From Desulfovibrio piger (lineage in GTDB: Bacteria; Desulfobacterota; Desulfovibrionia; Desulfovibrionales; Desulfovibrionaceae): a DNA stretch of 64,000 nt. The stretch is from positions 62,001 to 126,000 of the forward strand of contig NZ_JABAFY010000003.1 of NCBI RefSeq assembly GCF_012843875.1, in the 5' to 3' direction. The notes beneath the pieces are model-generated. The model was not told the origin of the DNA and did no database searches. It saw only the letters and a list, made by a program, of their open reading frames with translations. Made by a program: the position numbers and the translations under genes. Positions 42,300 through 51,181 of the stretch are shown here, piece by piece. How positions within the stretch are numbered: the first letter of the stretch is position 1; each line of letters starts with the position of its first letter.

Positions 42300-42452
42300 A
42301 TGTCCCGTTCCCGTCTTTTTCCGCCGTCTGTCTTCCAGTACGGCCCCGTCCGTGACCGGATCATCTTCCGGACACGCCGTCATGTCCTGCATCCTTCCCG
42401 CTCGTCCATCCCCGTCATGGGCCGGACGTCTGTGATGCGCGCTGCCTGCTGA
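42300..42452 (+). CDS. Candidate 50-residue basic small protein
   Basis: ATG at 42300 follows a very strong site GAGGAGG by 5 bases. The product is 50 residues, rich in Arg, Ser and Pro with one C-terminal Cys, and has no signal or membrane segment. It is 57 bp after the 18-residue ORF. I do not recognise it. The remaining bases of the 41936-42770 gap hold nothing else clear. Confidence 0.3.
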   Translation: MSRSRLFPPSVFQYGPVRDRIIFRTRRHVLHPSRSSIPVMGRTSVMRAAC

Positions 42453-42770
42453 CAGGCCGTCACGTCCCCTTTGCCGTATCCTGCCGGGCCCTGCCCTGCG
42501 GGATGGCCTTCCGTCATCGTTTATCTTCGCCTACGCCTTCCTGGGCGATCTGCTGCAGCAGGCGGGCTAAGAAGGATCCGGTGACGCCCAACGGGGGAAG
42601 GCCTCGGCTGTGCCCTGGTGAGGTCCCCCGGCGTTGGCGCAGATGCCGCAAAAGACCCCGTATCCCTCCAGATACCCTTGCGGACTGCCCGGCGACGGTC
42701 CTGAGGCAAGGGCCCTCCCTGGCCCCCCGGCGCGTTGTACCCGGCCATGCATGGTCGCCACCAAGGCCAC

Positions 42771-42802
42771 AAAAAAAGCCCCCTCATGGAGGGGGCTTTT
42801 TT
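42771..42802. terminator. Bidirectional terminator beside cysK
   Basis: AGCCCCCTC/GAGGGGGCT stem with T runs on both strands. On the minus strand it ends cysK, 40 bp past its stop codon. Confidence 0.92.
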
Positions 42803-42842
42803 ACAGCTCGTCATCAGGAGGCCCCGGGGCCTCCCGCAAAAA

Positions 42843-43760
42843 CTAGTCCTGACGGAACAGGGGCGTGGACATGTAACGTTCGCCGGTATCGCAGGCGAAG
42901 GTCACGATGTTCTTGCCCTGCATCTCGGGACGGGCGGCCACGCTGAGGGCGGCCAGCACGTTGGCGCCGGTGGAGATGCCCGCGCACACGCCCTGCAGGC
43001 GCATCAGGCGGCGTGCCGTAGCCATGGCCTCCGCCGTGGGCACCTGGATGATCTCGTCCAGCAGGCTGCGGTCCAGGATGGAGGGCACGAAATTGGCCCC
43101 GATGCCCTGGATGCCGTGCTGTCCGGCCTGTCCGCCGGAAAGGACGGGGGATTCCGCCGGTTCCACGGCCATGACCTTGAAGCCGGGGATGTTCTCCTTG
43201 AGGAAGCGGCCCGTGCCCGTGATGGACGAACCGGAACCCACACCGGCCACCAGCACGTCCATATGGCCCACGCTGTCGGCAAGGATCTCGGGGCCGGTGG
43301 TGAGGTAATGGGCCTCCACGGCCAGCGGGTTGGAGAACTGCCCGAACAGCAGGCCGTTGCGCTCTTCCGCCAGTTTTTCCGCGACCTTGATGGCCCCCTT
43401 CATGCCTTCGGCGGCCGGGGTCAGCACCAGTTCCGCGCCCAGGGCATGCAGCAGGTTGCGGCGCTCCACGCTCATGGAATCGGGCATGGTCAGCACGCAG
43501 TGCAGGCCCCGCACGGCAGCCACCAGGGCGATGCCGATGCCCAGGTTGCCGCTGGTGGCCTCAACGATGGTGCCGCCGGCTTCGATGTCGCCCCACTCCA
43601 TGGTCTTGTCGATCACATGGAAGGCCACGCGATCCTTGATGGATCCCCCGGGATTGCGGTTTTCGAGCTTGAGCCAGACCGTACCGGGCAGATCTGCGCC
43701 GAGAGCGTTCAGACGCAGCAAAGGTGTTCTGCCGATGCTTTGCAGAATATTGGTGAGCAT
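42843..43760 (-). CDS. cysK: Cysteine synthase A (O-acetylserine sulfhydrylase)
   Basis: A 305-residue PLP enzyme that makes cysteine from O-acetylserine and sulfide. The PLP lysine is in NPGGSIKDRVAF (near residue 43), the substrate loop is EATSGNLGIG and the phosphate loop is GVGSGSSITGTG. The last is GTGGT-like but altered. A clear sigma-70 promoter precedes it. It is divergent from the NTF2-like gene. Confidence 0.95.
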   Translation of the reverse strand: MLTNILQSIGRTPLLRLNALGADLPGTVWLKLENRNPGGSIKDRVAFHVIDKTMEWGDIEAGGTIVEATSGNLGIGIALVAAVRGLHCVLTMPDSMSVERRNLLHALGAELVLTPAAEGMKGAIKVAEKLAEERNGLLFGQFSNPLAVEAHYLTTGPEILADSVGHMDVLVAGVGSGSSITGTGRFLKENIPGFKVMAVEPAESPVLSGGQAGQHGIQGIGANFVPSILDRSLLDEIIQVPTAEAMATARRLMRLQGVCAGISTGANVLAALSVAARPEMQGKNIVTFACDTGERYMSTPLFRQD

Positions 43761-43803
43761 GCTGTATCCTTGCTAAAAGTCAGGGAATAAAAAGAAGAAC
43801 ATC

Positions 43804-43832
43804 AATATATGCCAGCCGGGCATGTTTTGCAA
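43804..43832 (-). promoter_or_regulatory. cysK promoter
   Basis: On the minus strand TTGCAA and TATATT are 17 bases apart; RNA would start near 43797, 37 nt before the ATG. Confidence 0.7.
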
Positions 43833-43862
43833 ATCGGCGCCGGGCCTGACAAGGGACGCAAC

Positions 43863-43891
43863 TTGACAGCTTTCATGATGCCCCGTATCGT
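43863..43891 (+). promoter_or_regulatory. Promoter of the NTF2-like gene
   Basis: TTGACA and TATCGT are 17 bases apart, about 50 bp upstream of the ATG at 43940. Confidence 0.6.
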
Positions 43892-43939
43892 TTTTTATAA
43901 CAGGTACCGTCCATCCCTAGCTCCAAAGGAGGATGCATC

Positions 43940-44398
43940 ATGAAGCTGTTCCGTATGTTCCTTGTATCGCTGGCCCTGAGCCTGATCTTTGCCGGTGCGG
44001 CCCTGGCCAAGGCTGATGTGACCGAACTGTATGCCGAGGCCCTCATGACCGGTGATGTGGAGTCCCTGGACAAGCTCCTGGCCCCCAATTACTGGCATGT
44101 CAGCGCCAACGGGCATATCCAGGACAAGGAACACTTCCTGGCGAGCCTCAAGGAAAGGAAGCTGGTCATCGACCGTATCCGCCTCAGCAACATGCGCAGC
44201 ACCGTCATGGGTGACGTGACCCTGGTCACGGCCAACGGCGAGCTCAAGGGCTCGGCCACGCCCCCCCTGCCCCAGGGCCTGATGCGCTATACCATGGTCC
44301 TGAACAAGGTCGGCAAGGAGACCAAGATCGTCCTCTTCCAGGCCACGCCCGTGGTCCCCTCGCAGGATTGCCGTGACGGCAACTGCGCCATCCGCTGA
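43940..44398 (+). CDS. Secreted NTF2-like (DUF4440/SnoaL-type) protein
   Basis: A 152-residue protein with a signal peptide (1-23, ending GAALA) and an NTF2-like fold: an early helix DVTELYAEALMTGD, then LAPNYWHVSANG and later beta strands. Family members include ketosteroid isomerase-like enzymes and ligand-binding proteins; no catalytic residues can be assigned. It ends with a cysteine pair (DCRDGNC) that may form a disulfide. AAAGGAGG lies 8 bases before the ATG. Function unknown. Confidence 0.82.
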   Translation: MKLFRMFLVSLALSLIFAGAALAKADVTELYAEALMTGDVESLDKLLAPNYWHVSANGHIQDKEHFLASLKERKLVIDRIRLSNMRSTVMGDVTLVTANGELKGSATPPLPQGLMRYTMVLNKVGKETKIVLFQATPVVPSQDCRDGNCAIR

Positions 44399-44421
44399 TC
44401 CCTTCCCGGATTCGACATTTC

Positions 44422-44448
44422 AAGGCTGCCCGCGGGCAGCCTTTTTTT
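44422..44448 (+). terminator. Terminator of the NTF2-like gene
   Basis: AAGGCTGCCC/GGGCAGCCTT with a very short loop, followed by a T run, 24 bp after the stop codon. Confidence 0.93.
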
Positions 44449-44590
44449 GTGGCCCCGGGCAGCGCTACCGTCCCTGCCCAGGCGCCTTTCCTTTTCCGGG
44501 CCTCCACGACCTTTCCCGGCCGGGCAAGGCCGGGGGCGCGGGCACGCCCTCTTCCCTGACAACAGGACATCTGGCGTCGCAGCGAACATG

Positions 44591-44622
44591 AAAAAAGGGC
44601 CGCCTCCCTGCGGAGACGGCCC
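44591..44622 (-). terminator. Terminator of the Mop gene
   Basis: An 11-bp stem GGGCCGTCTCC/GGAGGCGGCCC with one wobble pair is followed by six T on the minus strand, 25 bp past the stop codon. Confidence 0.9.
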
Positions 44623-44646
44623 TCGGATATCGCGTAGCGACAGGAC

Positions 44647-45075
44647 TTACTTCTTGACGGCCATGATCACGTTGGTGGCCTTGACGATGGCGGTCACCTT
44701 GCTGCCTTCGGCCAGGCCCAGCTTGCTGATGCTGCCCATGGTGATGATGGAGGTCATTTCGCCGTCAGCACCCAGGTCCACCACCACTTCGCCGTTGACG
44801 GCGCCGGGGGTCACGCTCTTCACGGTACCGCAGAACTGGTTGCGGGTGGAGAGGATGTACTGGTCGGCATCGTTCATCAGGATGACCATGCTGGCCTTGA
44901 CCAGGGCGCAGGCTTCCTTGCCTTCGACCAGGCCCAGACGTTCGGTGCTGGCCTTGGTGATGGAGGCCACCAGTTTGGTGCCGGAAGGCATGGTCAGTTC
45001 GATCTCGTCATTGACGGCGCCGGGACGCACGGAGCTGATGGTGCCCCAGAAAGTATTGCGAGCGCTGGTTTCCAT
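44647..45075 (-). CDS. Mop-type molybdate-binding protein with two TOBE domains
   Basis: A 142-residue cytoplasmic protein made of two tandem TOBE/Mop repeats: GTISSVRPGAVNDEI at residues 11-25 and GTVKSVTPGAVNGEV at about 82-96. Such di-Mop proteins store or buffer molybdate or tungstate, needed in sulfate reducers for formate dehydrogenases. AAGGAG precedes the ATG; the frame extends upstream without support. A long AT-rich control region with nested palindromes lies upstream, so expression is probably tightly regulated. It has no DNA-binding domain, so it is not ModE itself. Confidence 0.9.
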   Translation of the reverse strand: METSARNTFWGTISSVRPGAVNDEIELTMPSGTKLVASITKASTERLGLVEGKEACALVKASMVILMNDADQYILSTRNQFCGTVKSVTPGAVNGEVVVDLGADGEMTSIITMGSISKLGLAEGSKVTAIVKATNVIMAVKK

Positions 45076-45260
45076 ATTTTTTCTCCTTATGTCGGTGGGA
45101 GGTTGAGTACTTACGCAAGGGGGATATACGCACAAGGAAAGGGGCTGTAAAGGGTACGAAAACGTCCCCGGATGAAAATTCACGCTTTTTGACAGACAAT
45201 TTTCAGGAAAATTTACCAGTTAAGAAAAAATAAATTATTTCATCATGTTTAAAAAAGATA

Positions 45261-45311
45261 ATCACGATTGATTGTCACAAAATAGTGACTTTTAAGTCAT
45301 TAAATCGTGAT
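45261..45311. promoter_or_regulatory. Nested inverted repeats upstream of the Mop gene
   Basis: Outer arms ATCACGATT (45261-45269) and AATCGTGAT (45303-45311) are perfect. Inside lie GTCAC-AAAATA-GTGAC (45274-45289) and GACTTTTAAGTC. The block is AT-rich and about 190 bp before the Mop ATG. Likely regulator-binding DNA; the regulator is not known. Confidence 0.5.
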
Positions 45312-45433
45312 ATAGTACATCTTGCCCAGCGGAATCACGGCATTTCTTCCCCGTGCCCGGCAGGGGGGACGGACACCTCTCCCGGACAGGCGTTTTTGCC
45401 GCCGTCGTACCGGGACGCTCCCCGGTCAGGGCA

Positions 45434-45463
45434 CAAAAAAAGAAGGGGCCCGAAGACCCCTTC
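45434..45463 (-). terminator. Terminator of the hdr-flx operon
   Basis: GAAGGGG/CCCCTTC stem with a 7-base loop followed by a long T run on the minus strand, about 25 bp past the flxA stop. Confidence 0.92.
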
Positions 45464-45488
45464 CTTCAAACGCAGCAAAGATGTCGGC

Positions 45489-46724
45489 CTACAGTTCGGG
45501 CGGCAGTTCCTTGAGCTGGGCCATGGTGAACACCGGGCCGTCCACGCAGACATAGTGGCTGCCGATGTTGCAGCGGCCACAGATGCCGATACCGCACTTC
45601 ATGCGCTTTTCCAGCGTGGTCACGATGTTCTCGGGCTGGAAGCCCAGTTTTTCCAGGGCCTGCAGGGTGAACTTGATCATGATCGGCGGACCGCAGAGCA
45701 CGGCCACGCAGTTGTCCGGGCTGGGGTTCAGCTCGGTCAGCACGTTGGGGATCAGACCCACCTTGTGCGGCCAGCCTTCGTAGGGATTGTCGATGCAGAG
45801 CGTGCAATCCAGGTCGGGGTTGGCCAGCCAGCCCTCCAGCTCGTAGCTGAAGGCCATGTCGCGCGGCGAACGGGCGCCGTACAGCAGGCTCACCTTGCCG
45901 TAGTCGGCCTTGTGCTCCAGCACGTGCAGCATGATGGTACGGATGGGGGCCATGCCGATACCGCCGCCCACGAAGAAGATGTTCTTCCCCTTCCAGTCAT
46001 TGTAAGGGAAGAAGTTGCCCAGGGGGGCGCGCACGCCCACCTTGTCGCCGGGTCTCAGGCGATGGATGGCGGAGGTCACTTCACCGGCCTGCATGACGGA
46101 GAACTGCAGGTACTCCTTCTGCGAAGGCGGAGTGTTGATGACGAAGGTGGATTCACCGGCGCCGAACACCGAGAGCTGGCCCACCTGGCCGGGCTCATAG
46201 GTGAAGTTGGCCATCTGATCGGGATCGTCCAGGACCACGCGCAGGGTCTTGATGTTGCCGGTCTCCTGGATGGTCTCCACCACCGTGGCCAGCATGGGCT
46301 TGTAGGGGTTGCCCGCCTGCTGGGGACGGGGCGTGATCTCGCGCAGCATGCCGCCGTCGGCACGGGGCTTGAGGACGGCAGGCTTGGCGGCCGGTTTGGC
46401 TTCCGCCGCGGGGGCGGGAGCTTCGGCGGGCTTGGCAGCGGCCTTGCTCTTGCGGGTACGGGCGGGTTTTTCTTCAGCCACGGCGGGAGCCTGGGCGGGT
46501 TCGGCCACGGCGGGGGCTTCGGCCTTCACGGCTTCGGCCGGCACCGGGCTTTCCTTGACCACGGGCGCATGGCTTTCCTTCAGCACGGGGCTGTCCGTGC
46601 CGCGCACGGCCACTTCCGCGGCTTCTGCCGGGGCAGCCGCAGCGGCAGCCTTCTTGGTCTTGGCTGCGGGCTTGGCGGCAGGCTTCGTGCTTTTGCTCCG
46701 GGTGGTAGTTTTCTTGGTAGCCAT
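45489..46724 (-). CDS. flxA: FlxA-like FAD/NAD-binding oxidoreductase subunit
   Basis: A 411-residue cytoplasmic subunit that takes electrons from NADH. Residues 140-410 form a ferredoxin-reductase-type module: the FAD loop and RAPLGNFFP, NAD site FVGGGIGMAPIR, and a C-terminal [2Fe-2S] group (MKCGIGICGRCNIG, VCVDG). Residues 1-125 are an Ala/Lys/Pro/Glu-rich low-complexity extension not expected in the family. The ATG has AGGAG about 7 bases upstream. Last gene of hdrCBA-flxCD-flxB-flxA; 10 bp after flxB. Confidence 0.9.
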   Translation of the reverse strand: MATKKTTTRSKSTKPAAKPAAKTKKAAAAAAPAEAAEVAVRGTDSPVLKESHAPVVKESPVPAEAVKAEAPAVAEPAQAPAVAEEKPARTRKSKAAAKPAEAPAPAAEAKPAAKPAVLKPRADGGMLREITPRPQQAGNPYKPMLATVVETIQETGNIKTLRVVLDDPDQMANFTYEPGQVGQLSVFGAGESTFVINTPPSQKEYLQFSVMQAGEVTSAIHRLRPGDKVGVRAPLGNFFPYNDWKGKNIFFVGGGIGMAPIRTIMLHVLEHKADYGKVSLLYGARSPRDMAFSYELEGWLANPDLDCTLCIDNPYEGWPHKVGLIPNVLTELNPSPDNCVAVLCGPPIMIKFTLQALEKLGFQPENIVTTLEKRMKCGIGICGRCNIGSHYVCVDGPVFTMAQLKELPPEL

Positions 46725-46734
46725 GAACGAACTC

Positions 46735-47793
46735 CTACTTGTTGATGGCGTCGAGCACGATGGCGCGGATATCCAGATGCACGGGGCAGTTGCTCACGCA
46801 GCGGCCGCAGCCGTTGCAGGAGAAGGCGCCCCAGTTCTCGGGATAGGTGGCAAACTTGTGCGACACGCGGTTGCGCATGCGCAGGGCCTTGGCCGTACGG
46901 GGATTGTGCCCGCTGGCTTCACGCGTGAACAGGGGCGACATGCAGTTGTCCCAGGTACGCAGACGGCGGCCCTCACGGCCGTTGAGGCCGTCGCCTTCGT
47001 CGGTGATGTTGAAGCAGTAGCAGGTGGGGCAGAAGTAGGTACAGGCCCCGCAGGACAGACAACGGTCGGTCTCCTGCTGCCAGAACTCCACATCCTCGAA
47101 GCGGGCGGCCACCTTGGCCGGAGCTTCGGCCAGGCTGGGCGCCTTTTCCAGGCTGGCCCAGGCGGCCTTGCGGGCGGCCTCGGCATCGGCAAAGCGGTCG
47201 GCGCCGTCGGCCAGGCTGCTGCCTTCCAGCAGGGCCGCGCCCTTGTCGGTCATGGCCTGCAGCACATAGCCGCCTTCCACTTCGGTCATCAGCACGTCGG
47301 AACCTTCCGGCGAGGTGGGACCGCCGCCCACCCAGTGGCAGAAGCAGGTGCTGCAACCGCTGGGGCAGGTCAGGGTGATGACGGTGAGCTGGTCACGACG
47401 GGCCTTGTAGTACGGGTCCGCGAAGGGGCCGTGCAGGTAGGGCCGGTCCAGGGTCACATAGCCGCGGGCGTCACAGGGACGGCTGCCGAAGACCACGGTG
47501 GGCTCGGCCTGCGGCGTATCGTCCAGGGTCATGGTGCATTTGCCCGGATCATTGGGATCCTTGGTCTTGCTGTAGCGCACCAGCACTTCGCACTGGGGCA
47601 GCACGGCTTCCTTGGCGGGCACGGTGGCCTTGGCCAGGGTGAAGGGCTTGCCTTCCTTCCAGGGCTCGAACACGACCGCGGTCTTGTTGCCCGGCTTCTC
47701 TACCGGGGCCAGCACGCGGGCGCTCTTGGAGAGGTGAGCCAGAAAGGCGGGCAGGCCGTCAGCGGTGACGAAACGGGTTATGCTCATTTCCAC
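46735..47793 (-). CDS. flxB: FlxB-like 4Fe-4S dicluster protein
   Basis: A 352-residue iron-sulfur subunit. Ligands cluster in two groups near the C-terminal half: CLSCGACTYFCPTCYC (about 240-255) and CNGCGRCVSNCPVH (about 328-341). It belongs to the 4Fe-4S dicluster family found beside FlxA-type or hydrogenase beta subunits. It passes electrons between FlxA and the rest of the Flx-Hdr complex. Its start overlaps the upstream gene by 10 bp, so translation is coupled. Confidence 0.9.
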   Translation of the reverse strand: MEMSITRFVTADGLPAFLAHLSKSARVLAPVEKPGNKTAVVFEPWKEGKPFTLAKATVPAKEAVLPQCEVLVRYSKTKDPNDPGKCTMTLDDTPQAEPTVVFGSRPCDARGYVTLDRPYLHGPFADPYYKARRDQLTVITLTCPSGCSTCFCHWVGGGPTSPEGSDVLMTEVEGGYVLQAMTDKGAALLEGSSLADGADRFADAEAARKAAWASLEKAPSLAEAPAKVAARFEDVEFWQQETDRCLSCGACTYFCPTCYCFNITDEGDGLNGREGRRLRTWDNCMSPLFTREASGHNPRTAKALRMRNRVSHKFATYPENWGAFSCNGCGRCVSNCPVHLDIRAIVLDAINK

Positions 47794-49232
47794 TCCCTCT
47801 CATGGATGTTCTTTTCTTCCAGCTCATAGCCCAGCAGCGGCGGCACGGCCTCGGGGTCCATACCGGCCTTGTAGCCGTCGAAGAGCTGGCTCACGGCACG
47901 ACCGATCTGCTGGCGCAGGGCCAGGATCGGGATGCCCACGGGGCAGGCCCGCTGGCATTCGCCGCAACCGGTGCAGCGGCCGGCCAGGTGCAGGGCGTGG
48001 ATGGTCTGGAAGTACAGTTTTTCGCGCACGCTGTCTTCCTGGGTCATCCAGTGGGGATCACGGCTCTCGGCCACGCAGTAGTCGCGGCACACGCACATGG
48101 GGCAGGCGTTGCGGCAGGCGTAGCAGCGCAGGCAGCGTTCCATCTGGCCGCGCCAGAAGGCCATGCGTTCGGGCAGGGTCATGGAGTCCAGCAGGGCCAG
48201 CTCGGGCGGCGTGCCGGGGGTGCCTTCCACCGTGGTGGGCGCACCGGCCAGAGTATCGGCCAGCTGGGCCGTGGGCATGGTGCAGCCGTAGCATTTGCCC
48301 TGGGCGCATTCGGTCATGCAGAAGCGGTGTTCCTTGCCGTCGGCGGTGACGGTCACGCCGGCCTCGTCATAGACCACGCTGTCGATCTTGTTGTAGCGGC
48401 CCAGCTCCTTGTCCACGCGGGCCATGTCCAGGGTGCCTTCGCAGGGCATGGCGAAGATGGTCACGTCGTCGCGGTTGATGAGGTTTTCCTGCAACAGTTC
48501 CACCACGGAGCGGGAGTCGCAGCCCTTGACCACGATGCCCACCTTCTTGCCCTTGAAGCTGGGCAGGTAGGTGGCGGGGTTGTTGACGTTGAAGGGGCCC
48601 CAGACCAGCTTGTCCACGTCTTCGGGCGTGCGCATGAACAGCGGCACCGTATGCACGGCGTCGTAGCCCTGCTGCCAGCCGATGACGCAGTCCAGTTCGG
48701 GCAGCTTGGCCTTGATGGCGGCCTTGAGCTCGTCCAGTTTGGCGTTCTGGCCGGTACCCAGCGGACGCAGGGACGTGAGGGCCATGTCCACCACCTTGAG
48801 CAGCGGCTCGGGATCCTCGAAGCGGGGCGCGGGGCCCAGCTTGTGGATGCGGTCGGTGAAGGTGGTCACCACATGCTGCCAGCGCTGGCCTTCGGAAGCC
48901 GAGACCCAGGTGTACTCGAAGCGGCGCTCGTCGATGCCCAGCACGGGCAGGAACTGCTTGAGCACTTCCAGACGGCGGCGGGCATAGTAGTTGCCGGCGG
49001 AATAGTGGCAGTCACGCGGGTGGCAGCCCGACACCAGCACACCGTCCGCACCGTTGAGCAGGGCGCGCACGATGAACAGCGGGTCGATGCGGCCCGAACA
49101 GGGGACACGGATGATACGCAGGTCGGTGGGCTGGGTGGCACGGGCGACCCCGGCGGTGTCGGCACCGCCGTAGGAACACCAGTTGCAAAGAAAGCCTACG
49201 ATCCGCAGTTCTTTGCCATTCAGCACTGGCAT
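47784..49232 (-). CDS. FlxD-FlxC fusion (MvhD-like plus FeS protein)
   Basis: A 482-residue protein with two parts. Residues 1-135 are an MvhD/FlxD domain (FLCNWCSYGGADTAG, VSGCHPRDCHY) that docks on HdrA. The rest resembles FlxC, an F420-dehydrogenase-beta-like Fe-S protein (CDSRSVVELLQEN, CLRCYACRNACPMCVCRDYC, CTGCGECQRACPVGIP). In some sulfate reducers these are two genes. It overlaps hdrA by 13 bp and flxB by 10 bp. Confidence 0.88.
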   Translation of the reverse strand: MPVLNGKELRIVGFLCNWCSYGGADTAGVARATQPTDLRIIRVPCSGRIDPLFIVRALLNGADGVLVSGCHPRDCHYSAGNYYARRRLEVLKQFLPVLGIDERRFEYTWVSASEGQRWQHVVTTFTDRIHKLGPAPRFEDPEPLLKVVDMALTSLRPLGTGQNAKLDELKAAIKAKLPELDCVIGWQQGYDAVHTVPLFMRTPEDVDKLVWGPFNVNNPATYLPSFKGKKVGIVVKGCDSRSVVELLQENLINRDDVTIFAMPCEGTLDMARVDKELGRYNKIDSVVYDEAGVTVTADGKEHRFCMTECAQGKCYGCTMPTAQLADTLAGAPTTVEGTPGTPPELALLDSMTLPERMAFWRGQMERCLRCYACRNACPMCVCRDYCVAESRDPHWMTQEDSVREKLYFQTIHALHLAGRCTGCGECQRACPVGIPILALRQQIGRAVSQLFDGYKAGMDPEAVPPLLGYELEEKNIHEREWK

Positions 49233-51181
49233 AAGGCATTCACCTCCGCAAGGATCTGATTGTCAGTAGCGTGCGAAAGCTGGATGGCCCCCTGCGGACA
49301 GGTGGAGGTACACACACCGCAACCCTGACATACGGTTTCGATAACCTGCGCCTTCTTCTCGCCGCGGAATTCCACTTCCGTGATGGCGCCGAAGGGGCAG
49401 CAACGGATGCACTTGCCGCAGGCCACACAGCGCTTGTTGTCCACCTGCGCGATCTGCGGGTCATTTTCAAGTTTGTCGCGGGCAAAGAGCGCCAGCACCT
49501 TGGCCGCGGCGGCCGAGCCCTGGGACACCGACGAGGGGATGTCCTTGGTGCCCTGGCAGACACCGGCCAGGAACACGCCGGCGGTGTTGGTCTCCACAGG
49601 CTTCAGCTTGGGATGGCTCTCCATGAAGAAGCCGTAGCTGTCGTAGGAGATGCGCAGCTTCTCGGCCAGCTGCGGGGAGCCCTTGCTGGCTTCGATGCCC
49701 ACTGCCAGGACCACCAGGTCGGCGCGGATCTCCACGGGCTGGCCCAGCAGGGTGTCCACGCCCTTGACGATGTACTGGCCATTGCCGTCGGGGTAGATCT
49801 TGGACACGCGGCCGCGGATGTATTCCGTGCCGTATTCCTCGATGGCCCGGCGGGTGAACTCGTCATAGAGCTTGGATGGGGCACGGATGTCCATGTAGAA
49901 GACGTAGGACTGCGAAGTGGGGATGTGGTCCTTGGTCAGCACGGCCTGCTTGGCGGTGTACATGCAGCAGAAGCCCGAACAGTAGGGACGGCCGATGGAC
50001 TTGTCGCGCGAGCCCACGCACTGGATGAAGACCACGCTCTGGGGCTCCTTGCCGTCGGAAGGACGCTTGATGTGGCCTTCGGTGGGGCCGGAGGCGGACA
50101 GCAGGCGTTCGTACTGCAGGGAGGTGATGACGTCGGGGTACTTGCCGCCGCCGTACTGCTCGTAGATGGTCCAGTCCATGAGGTCGTAACCGGTGGCGGC
50201 CACGATGCAGCCCACTTCCTCGGTGATGACCTCGTCCTGCATGTCGTACTTGATGGCGCCGGTGGGGCAGACCTTGGCGCACACGCCGCACTTGCCCTTG
50301 GTCATCTGACGGCAATATTCGGGATTGATGACCGCCTTCTTGGGGATGGCCTGCGGGAAGGCGATGTTGATGGCCGTGGTGGGACCGGTGAATTCGTTGA
50401 AGGCGTCAGGCGTCTTCTTGCTGGGGCATTTTTCCGTGCAGGCGCCGCAGCCGGTGCACAGGCTCCAGTCCACATAGGTGGCGCGCTTGCGGATCTTGAC
50501 GGTGAAGTTGCCCACGTAGCCGGAGATGTCTTCCACTTCCGACATGGCGTACAGGGTGATGTTGGGATGCTGGGCCACGTCCACCATCTTGGGGCCCAGG
50601 ATGCAGGCCGAGCAGTCCACGGTGGGGAAGGTCTTGTCCAGCTTGGCCATCTTGCCGCCGATGGTGGGCTGGCGTTCCACCAGCACCACGGGCACGCCGC
50701 CGTCGGCGCAGTCCAGGGCGGCCTGGATGCCGGCCACACCGCCGCCGATGATAAGCACGCGCTTGTTGATGTCGAAGGACTTGGAGAACAGCGGCTTGTT
50801 GTTGCGCAGCTTGGCAACGGCCATCTCCACCAGTTCGGCGGCCTTGTTGGTGTTGGCCACCTTGTCCTTGCCGATCCAGGAGACGTGCTCGCGGATGTTG
50901 GCCATTTCGAACATGTAGCGGTTCAAGCCGGCCCGTTCCACGGTGCGGCGGAACGTGGGCTCGTGCATGCGCGGGCTGCAGGAGGCCACCACCACGCCGT
51001 CCAGCTTGTGCTCGTGGATGGCCGCCTCGATGGCGGCCTGGCCGGGCTCGGCGCAGGAGTACATGAGGTCCACGGCGTAGACCACATCGGGATAGGCTCG
51101 GGCCGTCTCGGCGACCTTGGCGCAATCAACGGTGCCGCCGATATTGCTGCCGCAGTGACAGATGAAAACGCCTATTCTCAT
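49220..51181 (-). CDS. hdrA: Heterodisulfide reductase-like subunit HdrA
   Basis: A 653-residue flavoprotein, the electron-bifurcating core of Hdr complexes. An N-terminal HdrA domain starts FICHCGSNI. The FAD motif is LIIGGGVAGIQAALDC (about 143-158) with the cluster cysteines in TVDCSACILGPKM, and there are several ferredoxin sites (CTGCGACTEKCP, CGVCAKVCP, CVACGKCIRCCP, CQGCGVCTSTCP). No in-frame TGA suggests selenocysteine. Start overlaps the hdrB stop by 4 bp. Third gene of the operon. Confidence 0.95.
   Translation of the reverse strand: MRIGVFICHCGSNIGGTVDCAKVAETARAYPDVVYAVDLMYSCAEPGQAAIEAAIHEHKLDGVVVASCSPRMHEPTFRRTVERAGLNRYMFEMANIREHVSWIGKDKVANTNKAAELVEMAVAKLRNNKPLFSKSFDINKRVLIIGGGVAGIQAALDCADGGVPVVLVERQPTIGGKMAKLDKTFPTVDCSACILGPKMVDVAQHPNITLYAMSEVEDISGYVGNFTVKIRKRATYVDWSLCTGCGACTEKCPSKKTPDAFNEFTGPTTAINIAFPQAIPKKAVINPEYCRQMTKGKCGVCAKVCPTGAIKYDMQDEVITEEVGCIVAATGYDLMDWTIYEQYGGGKYPDVITSLQYERLLSASGPTEGHIKRPSDGKEPQSVVFIQCVGSRDKSIGRPYCSGFCCMYTAKQAVLTKDHIPTSQSYVFYMDIRAPSKLYDEFTRRAIEEYGTEYIRGRVSKIYPDGNGQYIVKGVDTLLGQPVEIRADLVVLAVGIEASKGSPQLAEKLRISYDSYGFFMESHPKLKPVETNTAGVFLAGVCQGTKDIPSSVSQGSAAAAKVLALFARDKLENDPQIAQVDNKRCVACGKCIRCCPFGAITEVEFRGEKKAQVIETVCQGCGVCTSTCPQGAIQLSHATDNQILAEVNALCQC

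Noticed and set aside
45261-45311. Rex or ModE box
   Set aside because: The arms do not fit TTGTGAA-N4-TTCACAA or the E. coli ModE half-sites, so it is left as an unnamed palindrome.
49220-51181. Selenocysteine in HdrA
   Set aside because: Some HdrA proteins use Sec, but here the frame has Cys codons and no internal TGA.
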